From: Candidatus Rhodoferax odensensis
Lineage (GTDB): Bacteria; Pseudomonadota; Gammaproteobacteria; Burkholderiales; Burkholderiaceae_C
DNA: 64,000 bases
Direction of reading: 5' to 3'
Assembly (NCBI GenBank): GCA_016718405.1
Contig: JADKDJ010000013.1
Span: 1 to 64,000 of the forward strand
Positions 36,288 through 45,027 of the stretch are shown one piece after another. A program made the position numbers and the translations under genes. Each line of letters opens with the position of its first letter. Position 1 is the first letter of the stretch. The notes under the pieces are model-generated. The model had not been told where the DNA came from and did no database searches. It saw only the letters and a list, made by a program, of their open reading frames with translations.

Positions 36288-36569
36288 ATGAGCAACTTGC
36301 ATAGGCTGGTGACGGGTGTCTGCTGCGGCGTCGTCGTTTCCCTGAGCGCACCGGCACTGGCGCAGGACGCGCCAGCCGTGATCCAGGCCGGGCCAGCCAG
36401 CTCTGAGTCTGTTGCGATGTACGGTGCCCTCGTGTTGCATGGAGTGGTGGCCACCAGTGACTTGCGCGACTATGCCATGCGCAACTGCGACGATCTGACA
36501 GCGGCCGACTTGGCAGCCATTCAGCGGTGGCTTCAGCGCACCGGGGTCTATTGCGACTGGCCGCAATAG
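36288..36569 (+). CDS. Small secreted protein, unknown function
   Basis: A 93-residue protein. ATG 36288 is preferred over ATG 36273 because AAAGGAG at 36275-36281 sits at the right distance. The N-terminus is a Sec signal (LHRLVTGVCCGVVVSL) with cleavage after PALAQ, leaving a ~65-residue mature part with two cysteines (RNCDDL, VYCDWPQ) that could pair. No family recognised. Placed divergent to the SARP-like regulator. Confidence 0.65.
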   Translation: MSNLHRLVTGVCCGVVVSLSAPALAQDAPAVIQAGPASSESVAMYGALVLHGVVATSDLRDYAMRNCDDLTAADLAAIQRWLQRTGVYCDWPQ

Positions 36570-36758
36570 GCCCGGCCTGAAGGGGGCGCCGCACGTGCGT
36601 GCCCGGCGCGGCTCGGTCAGGTCGGGGCCAGCACGGCGGTGCATCTCTTGGGGGGCACTTGATCTCGTTTGGCAAAATGGTGTGCTGGCGGGCGCCCCTG
36701 ACAGGGCCCGCCGTCCCTCGCGAGCGACTGTGCCGCGCTCACTTCGCCCAAGGAGTTC

Positions 36759-38087
36759 ATGTCAACTGCCCCGCAAACTTCGACCGTCATCATCGTCGGT
36801 GCCGGTCCCTCTGGCCTCATGGTCGCCGAGAGGCTCAGTGCCGCGGGTATTGCCGTAGACCTGTTCGATGCGATGCCCAGCGTTGGGCGCAAGTTCCTGC
36901 TCGCCGGCAAGGGCGGGCTCAATCTGAGCCATGCCGAGCCGATCGATCGGTTTGTTACCCGCTACGGGGCGCGTCAGGCAACGCTGAACGGCCCGGTGCG
37001 CGAGTTCGGCCCTCAACAGGTGCGGGAGTGGGCCAAATCGTTGGGGGTGGAGACCTTTGTCGGCAGCTCCGGGCATGTATTTCCCACCGACATGAAGGCC
37101 GCGCCACTGTTGCGCGCCTGGCTGATGCGCCTGCGCCATCCTGAGCGCGGCGTGGCGGTGCGCTTTCACATGCGTCATCGTTGGAATGGATCGCTGGAGC
37201 GTGGTGACGATGGCGTTTTCAGTCTGGGCTTTGAGTCGCCAGGCGGCACGCTGCAGGCGCGCTCGCGCGCGGTCGTGCTCGCGCTGGGGGGTGGCAGTTG
37301 GGCTCGACTCGGCTCGGACGGGGCCTGGGTGCCCTGGCTCCAATCGCGTGGCATTGCCGTCGCACCGCTGCTGGCGGCAAATTGTGGCTTCGACGCGGCC
37401 TCGCCGCGCGTGCTGGCTGCGGCTGGCCCGGTTATTGGCGGGCCGACCTCGGTCGCGCCCGTCGGCTGGAGCGAGCACTTCGCCAGTCGCCACGCGGGCG
37501 AGCCGTTCAAGTCGGTGGCGATTTCGGTTCAGACTCCGAACGGACCACCTTGGCAGCGCAAGGGTGAATTCGTGGCCACGGCCACGGGCGTGGAGGGCAG
37601 TTTGATCTACGCCGCGTCCAGTCTGCTGCGCGACCAGATCCTGGCCCGTGGCCACGCGGTGTTCGAGCTTGATCTGCTTCCGGACATCAGCGCGCAGCGG
37701 GTCCTGGCCGAGGTCCGCCATCCACGCGGCACCCGTTCGCTGAGCAGCCACCTCAAGAGTCGCCTGCATTTGCACGGAATCAAGGCCGCCATCCTGTTTG
37801 AGGTTTTGAGCAAAGACGAACTCGCGCAGCCGAGCGCGCTGGCCGCCGCAATCAAGGCCTTGCCAATTCGATTGGCGAGCACGCGACCGCTCGACGAGGC
37901 GATCAGCAGCGCCGGTGGCGTCTGCTTCGAGTGTCTCAACCGTGAGTTGATGGTGACGGCGCAGCCCGGACTATTCTGTGCCGGCGAAATGCTCGACTGG
38001 GAGGCCCCCACCGGTGGCTACTTGCTGACCGCCTGCCTGGCCACCGGCGCACGTGCCGCGCAGGGTGTGCGGCAGTACTTGTCCTGA
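36759..38087 (+). CDS. NAD(P)/FAD-dependent oxidoreductase, HI0933/BaiN-like (TIGR03862 type)
   Basis: A 442-residue flavoprotein. The FAD site is VIIVGAGPSGLMVAERL, followed by the family motif GRKFLLAGKGGLNLSH; the C-terminus has GLFCAGEMLDWEAPTGGYLL, a hallmark of this family. Substrate unknown in this subgroup; BaiN-like proteins reduce steroid double bonds. No obvious operon partner: the 189 bases upstream contain no gene, and the next gene is on the opposite strand. Confidence 0.85.
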   Translation: MSTAPQTSTVIIVGAGPSGLMVAERLSAAGIAVDLFDAMPSVGRKFLLAGKGGLNLSHAEPIDRFVTRYGARQATLNGPVREFGPQQVREWAKSLGVETFVGSSGHVFPTDMKAAPLLRAWLMRLRHPERGVAVRFHMRHRWNGSLERGDDGVFSLGFESPGGTLQARSRAVVLALGGGSWARLGSDGAWVPWLQSRGIAVAPLLAANCGFDAASPRVLAAAGPVIGGPTSVAPVGWSEHFASRHAGEPFKSVAISVQTPNGPPWQRKGEFVATATGVEGSLIYAASSLLRDQILARGHAVFELDLLPDISAQRVLAEVRHPRGTRSLSSHLKSRLHLHGIKAAILFEVLSKDELAQPSALAAAIKALPIRLASTRPLDEAISSAGGVCFECLNRELMVTAQPGLFCAGEMLDWEAPTGGYLLTACLATGARAAQGVRQYLS

Positions 38088-38098
38088 GACGATTCGGT

Positions 38099-38329
38099 TC
38101 AGAGTTTCGCGACCACCGCCTGGGCCAGTTTGATCTGATCGGTCTTGGCTTTGGGCAAGGTCACTTGAGCCACGGGTACACCTAGAAACGGTGCCGCGTC
38201 TTTGACCGTAAAGCCCAGGCAGTCCTGCGCGGACGCTTTGGTGTCCAAACCCTTTGTATCGACAGCTCCCGCCACTGTCGGGAAGATGCTCAGCATCGCC
38301 AGGACGAGATGCTGCTTTGATTGTGTCAT
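38099..38329 (-). CDS. Small exported protein, unknown function
   Basis: A 76-residue protein starting at ATG 38329 (MTQSKQHLVLAMLSIFPTVAGA), which resembles a short signal peptide; a longer start at 38377 would add a non-hydrophobic tail. The mature part has one Cys and a Lys-rich end. No family recognised. Starts and ends are tentative, but the frame is not the shadow of a longer gene. Confidence 0.4.
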   Translation of the reverse strand: MTQSKQHLVLAMLSIFPTVAGAVDTKGLDTKASAQDCLGFTVKDAAPFLGVPVAQVTLPKAKTDQIKLAQAVVAKL

Positions 38330-38480
38330 TGCCACCGCCTGTGCCCGCGTCTGGCTGCCGAGCGGCATCGAAGCCACGCGGACGGGAGGCTGAGCCCGAC
38401 CAAGCAGCCTTCACATCCGCTGCCGCGGGTTTTGGTGCAGGCGGCGGGACTAGATCTGGGCCAGAACCTAAAATGCACGC

Positions 38481-39767
38481 GTGTTCACTTTGCCACTCTT
38501 ATCCGACGCGCCGGCGCTGCCCCGGCTGGCACAGGCCCGGCTGCTGGCCAGTTTGGCCGACACGCCGGTGGTTTTGATTCAAGGCCCCAGGCAGTGCGGC
38601 AAGACCACGCTGGCCCGTACCGTAGTCGGGCGCGCGGGCTACGCCTACATCACGTTTGACGATGACAAGCAGTTGCGTGCCGCCCTGGCTGATCCGGTGG
38701 GGTATGTCAGCCAACTTCCGCGGCAGGCGGTGCTCGACGAGATTCAGCGTGTGCCGGAGATTTTTTCCGCCCTCAAGCTGGCCGTGGACCAGGATCGACA
38801 GCCAGGGCGGTTCTTGCTGATCGGCGCGACCGACATGCTGCTGATGCCCAAGCTGGCGGACTCATTGGCCGGGCGAATTGAAGTGATTCGCTTGCATCCG
38901 TTGGCGCAGATCGAATTGCGCAAGCAAGATGCTTTCTTTCTCAACCGTCTGTTCAGCGCCAATTTCAAGCCGACGACCTTGGAGCGTATGGGAACGACGA
39001 TGGCCGAGCTGGTTTCGGCGGGCGGTTTTCCGGCCGCCTTGACGCGCGAATCGCAGCGTCGACGCGATTGGTACCTGGCCTATGCCCACGCGCTGCTGCA
39101 GCGCGATCTGCGAGACCTGGGCCCCGTGGCGCCGGTCGATATGATGCTGCGCCTGCTGGAGGCTGCGGCAGACCGGACGTCGCGCGCGCTAGACCTTGCT
39201 GAGTTGGCCGGCGCGGTGGGCCTTACTCGTCCTGCGGCGCGGTCGTATTTGACGCTGCTGGAGCGGGTTTTTTTGGTGGACCTCCTTCCGCCGTGGTACG
39301 CAGGACCAAGCCAGCGGCTGATGAAGACTCCGACGCTGCATCTGGGCGACACCGGGCTGGCGGCTGCGCTGCTGCGTTTGGAGGCGCCGGCTTTGCACAC
39401 CAACCGGACCAGGTTGGGCCAGTTGCTCAAGACCTTTGTGTTGCAGGCCCTGCGTCGCCAGTCGACCGCCCAGGCCAGCCCGATTGTGTTCTCCTGTTTT
39501 CGCCATCGTGACGGCCATGAGGTAGGCATCGTGCTGGAGCACGGGGCACTGTTGGCCGGCATTGACGTGACAGCGTCTACCTCGGTCACGGCGGATGATT
39601 TTCGCGGTCTGCGCAAGCTCGCGGAGCTTGCCGGGGAGCGGTTTGCCTGCGGCGTCGTGTTGTACGACGGCGAGGCCAGCGTGCGTTTTGGCCCTCGGTT
39701 GTTTGCCTTGCCGGTGCGCGCCCTGTGGTCGGACCAGCCGGGGGCCAGCTTCGCCTGGCGCAACTAG
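38481..39767 (+). CDS. AAA-type ATPase with DUF4143
   Basis: A 428-residue protein with Walker A QGPRQCGKTTLAR at about residue 33-45, Walker B AVLDEIQRVPEIF and sensor-like IGATDMLLMPKLADSLAGR. The C-terminal half matches DUF4143 (LYLLERVFLVDLLPPWY-like segment, LHLGDTGLAAALL). These proteins are common and of unknown role; some have been proposed as toxin-antitoxin related or phage resistance, but that is not established. The start could be the ATG at 38481 given by the frame; a weak ribosome site precedes it. Confidence 0.75.
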   Translation: MFTLPLLSDAPALPRLAQARLLASLADTPVVLIQGPRQCGKTTLARTVVGRAGYAYITFDDDKQLRAALADPVGYVSQLPRQAVLDEIQRVPEIFSALKLAVDQDRQPGRFLLIGATDMLLMPKLADSLAGRIEVIRLHPLAQIELRKQDAFFLNRLFSANFKPTTLERMGTTMAELVSAGGFPAALTRESQRRRDWYLAYAHALLQRDLRDLGPVAPVDMMLRLLEAAADRTSRALDLAELAGAVGLTRPAARSYLTLLERVFLVDLLPPWYAGPSQRLMKTPTLHLGDTGLAAALLRLEAPALHTNRTRLGQLLKTFVLQALRRQSTAQASPIVFSCFRHRDGHEVGIVLEHGALLAGIDVTASTSVTADDFRGLRKLAELAGERFACGVVLYDGEASVRFGPRLFALPVRALWSDQPGASFAWRN

Positions 39768-39808
39768 GTGGTGGCGCTGGCCGCACCTTTGCCCATCGCT
39801 GGGACCAA

Positions 39809-40573
39809 ATGAGCGAAGTGCTTGTGAGGGCGCCCACTTCCCGGTTTGACGCTCTCGACGCCCTGCGCGGCGGCGCGATGGTGTGGATGACAGTCTTTCA
39901 CTTCTGTTTTGACCTCAACCACTTTGGCTACCTGAGGCAGAACTTCTACCAAGACCCGTTCTGGACCTGGCAACGCGCCGCTATCGTGAGCCTCTTTCTG
40001 CTGTGCGCCGGCATGGGGCAGGCGGTGGCAGTAGCGCAGCAACAAAGCTGGCCACGCTTCTGGCGGCGCTGGGTGCAGATTGCGGGGTGCGCCGTGCTGG
40101 TCAGTGCCGGCTCGTACTGGATGTACCCCAACAGCTACATCTACTTTGGCGTGTTGCACGGCATGGCGTTGATGCTGCTGATCGCTCGCCTGTCGGCTTC
40201 GTGGGGGCGTTGGCTCTGGCCGCTGGGTGCGCTGGCCTTGGCGGCACCGTGGGTGGCCTTGCAGGCGCTGGACACCTTGCGCCTGGCCGAACTGTTCAAT
40301 CAGAAGGGCCTGAACTGGCTTGGGCTCATCACCCGCCGACCCGTGACCGAGGACTACGTGCCGGTGCTGCCGTGGCTGGGCGTGATGTGGTGGGGTATGG
40401 CGCTGGGCACGGCCTTGCTACAGGCGCGTCCAGCGGTTTTGACCAAGACCCTGGGCCGGGTTGGACGTGGCCTGGCCTGGCTCGGGCGCTGGAGTCTGTC
40501 CTACTACATGCTGCACCAACCGGTGATGTTGGGGATTCTGATGGTGGTCGGCGCAGTGGTGAAGCGGCAGTAG
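39809..40573 (+). CDS. DUF1624 membrane protein (heparan-glucosaminide acetyltransferase-like)
   Basis: A 254-residue protein with about seven membrane segments. ATG 39809 is preferred; the frame upstream to 39725 lies over the previous gene. The family start motif RFDALDALRGGAMVWMTVFH is clear, with histidines in FHFCFDLNHFGY and a last helix SYYMLHQPVML. DUF1624 proteins resemble acyl transferases that acetylate sugars across a membrane; the substrate here is unknown. A terminator follows. Confidence 0.75.
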   Translation: MSEVLVRAPTSRFDALDALRGGAMVWMTVFHFCFDLNHFGYLRQNFYQDPFWTWQRAAIVSLFLLCAGMGQAVAVAQQQSWPRFWRRWVQIAGCAVLVSAGSYWMYPNSYIYFGVLHGMALMLLIARLSASWGRWLWPLGALALAAPWVALQALDTLRLAELFNQKGLNWLGLITRRPVTEDYVPVLPWLGVMWWGMALGTALLQARPAVLTKTLGRVGRGLAWLGRWSLSYYMLHQPVMLGILMVVGAVVKRQ

Positions 40574-40587
40574 GCCGAGCGACCGCT

Positions 40588-40621
40588 CAAACAAGCCGTG
40601 CCGCGTGCACGGTTTGTTTTT
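40588..40621 (+). terminator. Rho-independent terminator after the DUF1624 gene
   Basis: ACAAGCCGTGC and GCACGGTTTGT form an 11-base stem (one G-T pair) with a short loop, followed by TTTTT. It separates this gene from the tetR operon. Confidence 0.8.
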
Positions 40622-40633
40622 ATCGAATAAGAT

Positions 40634-40647
40634 AGTAATAGATTACT
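40634..40647 (+). promoter_or_regulatory. Perfect palindrome, candidate TetR operator
   Basis: AGTAAT-AG-ATTACT lies 21 bases before the tetR-type start. The region around it is AT-rich, unlike the rest of the window, so it may overlap the promoter of the tetR-exporter operon. Confidence 0.6.
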
Positions 40648-40668
40648 TTCTTTTGCAAAACGAGCACC

Positions 40669-41277
40669 ATGGAAACATCTAACAAGTACTTGCCCGCTGA
40701 TGAACGCCGATTGGTGACGGTGGAGGCCGTGGTCGCTTTGGCCGCCATGCAAAACCCCAGCGACATCACTACCACTGCCATCGCCAAGCACATGAACCTG
40801 ACCCAGGGCGCGTTGTTTCGGCACTTCCCGACCAAGGATGCAATCTGGCAGGCGGTGATGGAGTGGGTGGCCGAGCGCCTGTTGGCGCGCATCGACCGTG
40901 CCGCCGAGGGCGTGGCCTCGCCGCTGGCGGCGATGCAGGCGATGTTCGTGAGCCACATCGACTTCGTGGTGGAGCACCCCGGCGTGCCGCGCATGATTTT
41001 TGGCGAGCTGCAACGCGCCGAGGCCACCGCCGCCAAGCGCATGGTGCAGACGCTGATTGGACGTTACGCCGAGCGGCTGCGCACGCGCATCGAGCAGGGC
41101 AAGGCCATGGGTGAGATTGCGCCCGAGGTGGATACGCAGGCCGCCGCAACCCTGTTTGTCGGCACCATTCAGGGGCTGGTGATGCAGTCGATGTTGCTGG
41201 GAGATATTCAGCGCGTCAAAGCCGATGCGCCGGGCGTGTACGCCATTTACCAGCGCGGATTGCGGGGTGCCGCATGA
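40669..41277 (+). CDS. TetR/AcrR-family regulator
   Basis: A 202-residue regulator. The helix-turn-helix is clear at about residues 33-60 (TTTAIAKHMNLTQGALFRHF). The C-terminal ligand domain is typical in size. It starts just after a perfect palindrome and its stop overlaps the ATG of the membrane-fusion protein (ATGA), so it is probably an autoregulated repressor of the exporter operon. Inducer unknown. Confidence 0.9.
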   Translation: METSNKYLPADERRLVTVEAVVALAAMQNPSDITTTAIAKHMNLTQGALFRHFPTKDAIWQAVMEWVAERLLARIDRAAEGVASPLAAMQAMFVSHIDFVVEHPGVPRMIFGELQRAEATAAKRMVQTLIGRYAERLRTRIEQGKAMGEIAPEVDTQAAATLFVGTIQGLVMQSMLLGDIQRVKADAPGVYAIYQRGLRGAA

Positions 41278-42470
41278 AGAATTTGCTGAAACTCCACGCC
41301 CGCTCGCTGGCCCTGGCGGCAGTGCTGATCGTGATGCTGGCCGCGCTGGCCTTTGTGGCCTTGCGCACCGGCCCGTTGGCGCCGATCCCCGTGACACTGG
41401 TGACCGTCGAAAGCCAGGCCATCACGCCAGCCTTGTTCGGTATCGGCACGGTCGAGGCGCGGCGCACCCACAAGATCGGGCCGACAGTTGCCGGTCGAGT
41501 TCGACGGGTGGAGGTGCAAGCGGGCGACAGCGTCAAGGCCGGCCAACTGCTGGGCGAGATGGACCCGATCGATCTGGACGACAAGCTCGGCGCCCAGGAT
41601 GCGGCGCTCAAGCGGGCCAGTGCCGCGCTGTTGGCCGGGGAGGCGCAGATTCAGGAGGTCAGCGCCCGCAATGTGTACGCGCAGGCCCAGGCCAAACGTT
41701 ATGAGCAACTGTGGACTGCACGCGCCGTGAGCCAGGAAGGCATTGATGCCAAACGGCAGGAGCTGCAGGTAACCGTGTCCAGTCTGGCGGCGGCCCGGGC
41801 CAATCTGGAGGCGTCCCGCCAGGACCTGGCGCGACTGCGCGCCGACCGGGACGGTCTCGCGCGTCAGCGCGGCAACCTGCGTTTGCTGTCCCCGGTGGAC
41901 GGCCTGGTGGCGCGGCGCAGTGCCGACGCCGGCACCACCGTGGTGGCGGGTCAGTCGGTGATCGAGGTGGTGGAGCCGGGCAGCGTCTGGGTCAATGTGC
42001 GCTTTGACCAGCAGCGCGCTCGTGGCCTGCAAGCCGGCTTGGCGGCGCGCATCGTGCTGCGCTCACAAACGGGCGAACCGATCGCCGGGCTGGTGTCGCG
42101 GGTTGAGCCCTATGCCGACGCGGTGACCGAGGAGACCCTGGCCAAGATTGAGTTCAAGCAGGCCCCCGCCAGCCTGCCGCCACTGGGTGAACTAGCCGAG
42201 GTGACGGTGGCCCTGCCGGCGCACAAAGCCATGCCGGTGGTGCCCAACGCCAGCGTGCAGCGGGTTGACGGCAAGCTTGGCGTGTGGGTGGTGGATGGGA
42301 GCAGTCTGCGCTTTGTCCCAGTCACGCTCGGTGTCGCCGACCTGGAGGGTCGCACCCAAGTGCTGCAAGGCCTGAGCGGCGGCGAACGGGTGGTGTCCTA
42401 CAGCCACAAGACCCTGACCGCCAACAGCCGCTTCAAGGTGGTGGACCAGATCGTCGGCAAAGCGTCATGA
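41274..42470 (+). CDS. HlyD/RND-type periplasmic adaptor (membrane fusion protein)
   Basis: A 398-residue adaptor with one N-terminal membrane helix (LALAAVLIVMLAALAFVAL). The lipoyl halves are visible: GTVEARRTHKIGPTVAGRV and LLSPVDGLVARRSADAG, separated by a coiled-coil hairpin (residues about 90-205). It would link the inner-membrane permease/ATPase to an outer-membrane channel. Overlaps the regulator and the next gene by 4 bases each. Order and family match DevB-type exporters. Confidence 0.88.
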   Translation: MKNLLKLHARSLALAAVLIVMLAALAFVALRTGPLAPIPVTLVTVESQAITPALFGIGTVEARRTHKIGPTVAGRVRRVEVQAGDSVKAGQLLGEMDPIDLDDKLGAQDAALKRASAALLAGEAQIQEVSARNVYAQAQAKRYEQLWTARAVSQEGIDAKRQELQVTVSSLAAARANLEASRQDLARLRADRDGLARQRGNLRLLSPVDGLVARRSADAGTTVVAGQSVIEVVEPGSVWVNVRFDQQRARGLQAGLAARIVLRSQTGEPIAGLVSRVEPYADAVTEETLAKIEFKQAPASLPPLGELAEVTVALPAHKAMPVVPNASVQRVDGKLGVWVVDGSSLRFVPVTLGVADLEGRTQVLQGLSGGERVVSYSHKTLTANSRFKVVDQIVGKAS

Positions 42471-43681
42471 TCAGTCTGGCTGGCCGTGACATCTTGCACT
42501 CGTGGGGCAAGTTCGTCTTCACGGGTATTGGCCTGGGGCTGCTGATCGGCGTGACCCTGACCATGGCCGGTGTCTACCGGGGCATGGTCGATGATGCCAA
42601 CGTGCTGCTGGACAACAGCGGCGCCGACCTGTGGGTGGTACAACAGGACACGCTGGGGCCCTATGCCGAGTCGTCCAGCCTGTACGACGATAGCTACCGA
42701 ACCATTCTGGGCAAGGCCGGCGTGGCGCGTGCCGCCAACATCACCTACCAGACCATGCAGGTGCGGCAAACGGGCGAGGCTGCAGCGCGCGAGGTGCGGG
42801 CCATGGTGGTTGGCATCACGCCTGACGGCCCTGGCAACCCCGGCTATCCCGGTTACCTGGTGGAAGGGCGCCACGTGACGCGCAGCCACTATGAGGCGGT
42901 GGTGGACGTTGCCACCGGCTTTGCACTGGGCGCGCGTATCCAGATTCGGCGCAACGACTACACCGTGGTCGGGCGCACCCGGCGCATGGTGTCGTCCGGC
43001 GGCGACCCGATGATCTTCATCCCGATCAAGGACGCGCAGGAGGCGCAGTTTCTCAAGGACAACGACGCTATTCAGCGCCAGCGTGCCCGCACCGCCCAAA
43101 GCCCGGCGCTCAATCCGCCGGGCGTGCCCGGTGTGCTGGAGGCCGTGATCGCCTCGCAGAGCAACAACACCTCTGTCAATGCCGTGCTGGTGCAGATCGA
43201 GCCGGGTGCCAACCCCGAGGCCGTGGCGGAGTCGATCCGGCGTTGGCAGCGCCTGACGGTCTACACCCGTGCCCAGATGCAGGAAATCCTGATTGCCAAG
43301 CTCATCGCCACCTCGGCCCGGCAGATCGGCATGTTTCTGGTGATTCTGGCCATTGTCAGCGCGGCCATCGTGGCCTTCATCATCTACACCCTGACGCTGG
43401 GCAAGATTCGCGAGATTGCGGTGCTCAAGCTGATCGGCACCAAGAACCGCACCATCGCCTCCATGATCCTGCAGCAGGCGGTGGCACTCGGCTTGATCGG
43501 CTTCGTGGTGGGCAAGATTTCGGCCACCATCTGGGCGCCGATCTTCCCCAAATACGTATTGCTGGAGTCGGGCGACTCGGTGCGCGGTCTGGCGGCGGTG
43601 GTGGTGATCTGCGTGCTGGCCAGTGTGCTGGCGATTCGGGCCGCACTCAAAGTTGATCCAGCGGAGGCCATCGGTGGATAA
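42467..43681 (+). CDS. FtsX-family ABC permease, DevC/MacB-type
   Basis: A 404-residue permease with one N-terminal membrane helix, a large periplasmic domain (about residues 45-270) and three C-terminal helices (FLVILAIVSAAIVAFII and two more). ATG 42467 overlaps the adaptor stop; a frame open upstream to 42284 lies inside the adaptor gene. The LGKIREIAVLKLIGTKN segment is the coupling region of FtsX proteins. The next gene overlaps by 8 bases. Substrate unknown. Confidence 0.85.
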   Translation: MISLAGRDILHSWGKFVFTGIGLGLLIGVTLTMAGVYRGMVDDANVLLDNSGADLWVVQQDTLGPYAESSSLYDDSYRTILGKAGVARAANITYQTMQVRQTGEAAAREVRAMVVGITPDGPGNPGYPGYLVEGRHVTRSHYEAVVDVATGFALGARIQIRRNDYTVVGRTRRMVSSGGDPMIFIPIKDAQEAQFLKDNDAIQRQRARTAQSPALNPPGVPGVLEAVIASQSNNTSVNAVLVQIEPGANPEAVAESIRRWQRLTVYTRAQMQEILIAKLIATSARQIGMFLVILAIVSAAIVAFIIYTLTLGKIREIAVLKLIGTKNRTIASMILQQAVALGLIGFVVGKISATIWAPIFPKYVLLESGDSVRGLAAVVVICVLASVLAIRAALKVDPAEAIGG

Positions 43682-44405
43682 AGTTGCAGCAGACCTTGGC
43701 GGGCGCGGCATCCGCATCGAGGGCCTGAAGAAGCGCTACGGCCATGGCAACACCGCCGTGGACGCGCTCAAGGGCGTCAACATGGTGGTGGGGCCCGGCG
43801 AAGTGGTGGGTCTGGTCGGCCCGTCTGGCTCGGGCAAGAGCACCTTGCTCAAGTGCCTGGGTGCGGTGATCGAGCCCACCGCCGGGCGCATGACCCTGGG
43901 GCAGGACGTGATTTACGACGAGGGCTGGAAGATCTCGGACCTGCGGGCGCTGCGGCGCGACAAGATCGGCTTTGTGTTCCAGGCGCCGTATTTGATTCCG
44001 TTTCTGGATGTGACCGACAACGTGGCCCTGCTGCCCATGCTGGCGGGCGTGGCCAATGCCGAGGCACGCCAGCGGGCTGTCGAGCTGCTCACGGCGCTGG
44101 ACGTGCAGCACCGCGCGCGGGCCATGCCATCCCAACTCAGCGGCGGCGAACAGCAACGGGTGTCGATCGCACGCGGGCTGGTGAATCACCCACCGGTGAT
44201 TCTGGCTGATGAACCCACCGCGCCGCTGGACAGCGAGCGCGCGCTGGGCGTGATCCGCATCCTCAACCAGATGGCCAAGCAGTTTCACACCGCGATCATC
44301 GTGGTCACCCACGATGAAAAAATCATCCCCACCTTCAAGCGGATCTACCACATCCGCGACGGCATCACCCATGAAGAGGCCGGCGAAGGGCGCGGCATCG
44401 ACTGA
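43674..44405 (+). CDS. ABC exporter ATPase, DevA/MacB-type
   Basis: A 243-residue ATPase starting at GTG 43674 (VDKVAADLGG), preceded by a GCGGAGG ribosome site; an upstream frame lies within the permease. Walker A GPSGSGKST, signature LSGGEQQRV, Walker B VILADEPTAPLDS; here the usual G after T is replaced by A. It powers the permease. Together with the adaptor this is a tripartite exporter of the DevBCA/MacAB class. Confidence 0.9.
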   Translation: MDKVAADLGGRGIRIEGLKKRYGHGNTAVDALKGVNMVVGPGEVVGLVGPSGSGKSTLLKCLGAVIEPTAGRMTLGQDVIYDEGWKISDLRALRRDKIGFVFQAPYLIPFLDVTDNVALLPMLAGVANAEARQRAVELLTALDVQHRARAMPSQLSGGEQQRVSIARGLVNHPPVILADEPTAPLDSERALGVIRILNQMAKQFHTAIIVVTHDEKIIPTFKRIYHIRDGITHEEAGEGRGID

Positions 44406-44445
44406 CGGCCGCTCTCACTTTCCATTCAATCACCTGGAGCACCCG

Positions 44446-44985
44446 ATGACCACACAACCCACTCGTTACGCCCCCGTTCTGGTTGGCCTGCATTGGCTGC
44501 TGGCGGCCTTGCTCATGCTCGCAATGACCATGGGCACTTTCGTGCTGAAAGAAATGCCCAATACGTCGCCAGACAAAGTTGGCTCGCTGCGGGGGCACAT
44601 GATTGTGGGCATGGTCATTGCCGCCCTGATGCTGGTGCGGCTGGTGACGCGGTTGCGTACCCGGCGCCCACCCCATGCAGCCACCGGCAGCACCTTGCTC
44701 GACCAGCTTGGCAGAGCCGCACATGCTGGCCTCTATCTACTCGTTTTTGCCATGGCCGCCAGCGGCTTGGCCACTGCGGTGCAGGCCGGGCTGCCTGAGA
44801 TCGTATTCGGCGGCGGTGCCGGCAGCTTGCCGCGGGACTTTTCCGCCTATACGCCACGGCTTGTCCACGGCTGGATTGCCAAGGCGCTGATGGCGCTCGT
44901 TGGATTGCACGTGGCGGGCGTGCTGTTTCACCAGTTTAGACTCAAGGATCGGCTTCTGTCACGCATGTGGTTTGGCAAGCGCTAG
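44446..44985 (+). CDS. Cytochrome b561-family protein
   Basis: A 179-residue protein with four membrane helices. Histidines suited to heme ligation sit in LVGLHWLL (about residue 16), SLRGHMIVG, RAAHAGLYL and LVGLHVAGVLFHQ. ATG 44446 follows CCTGGAGC; the frame running upstream to 44314 is within the ATPase gene. Cytochrome b561 proteins move electrons across the inner membrane, often to a periplasmic partner, and the next gene is a diheme cytochrome c. Confidence 0.85.
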   Translation: MTTQPTRYAPVLVGLHWLLAALLMLAMTMGTFVLKEMPNTSPDKVGSLRGHMIVGMVIAALMLVRLVTRLRTRRPPHAATGSTLLDQLGRAAHAGLYLLVFAMAASGLATAVQAGLPEIVFGGGAGSLPRDFSAYTPRLVHGWIAKALMALVGLHVAGVLFHQFRLKDRLLSRMWFGKR

Positions 44986-45027
44986 CCCGCTGCCGCACGA
45001 CGATCGAACTCGTTTGGAAAGCCCCCA

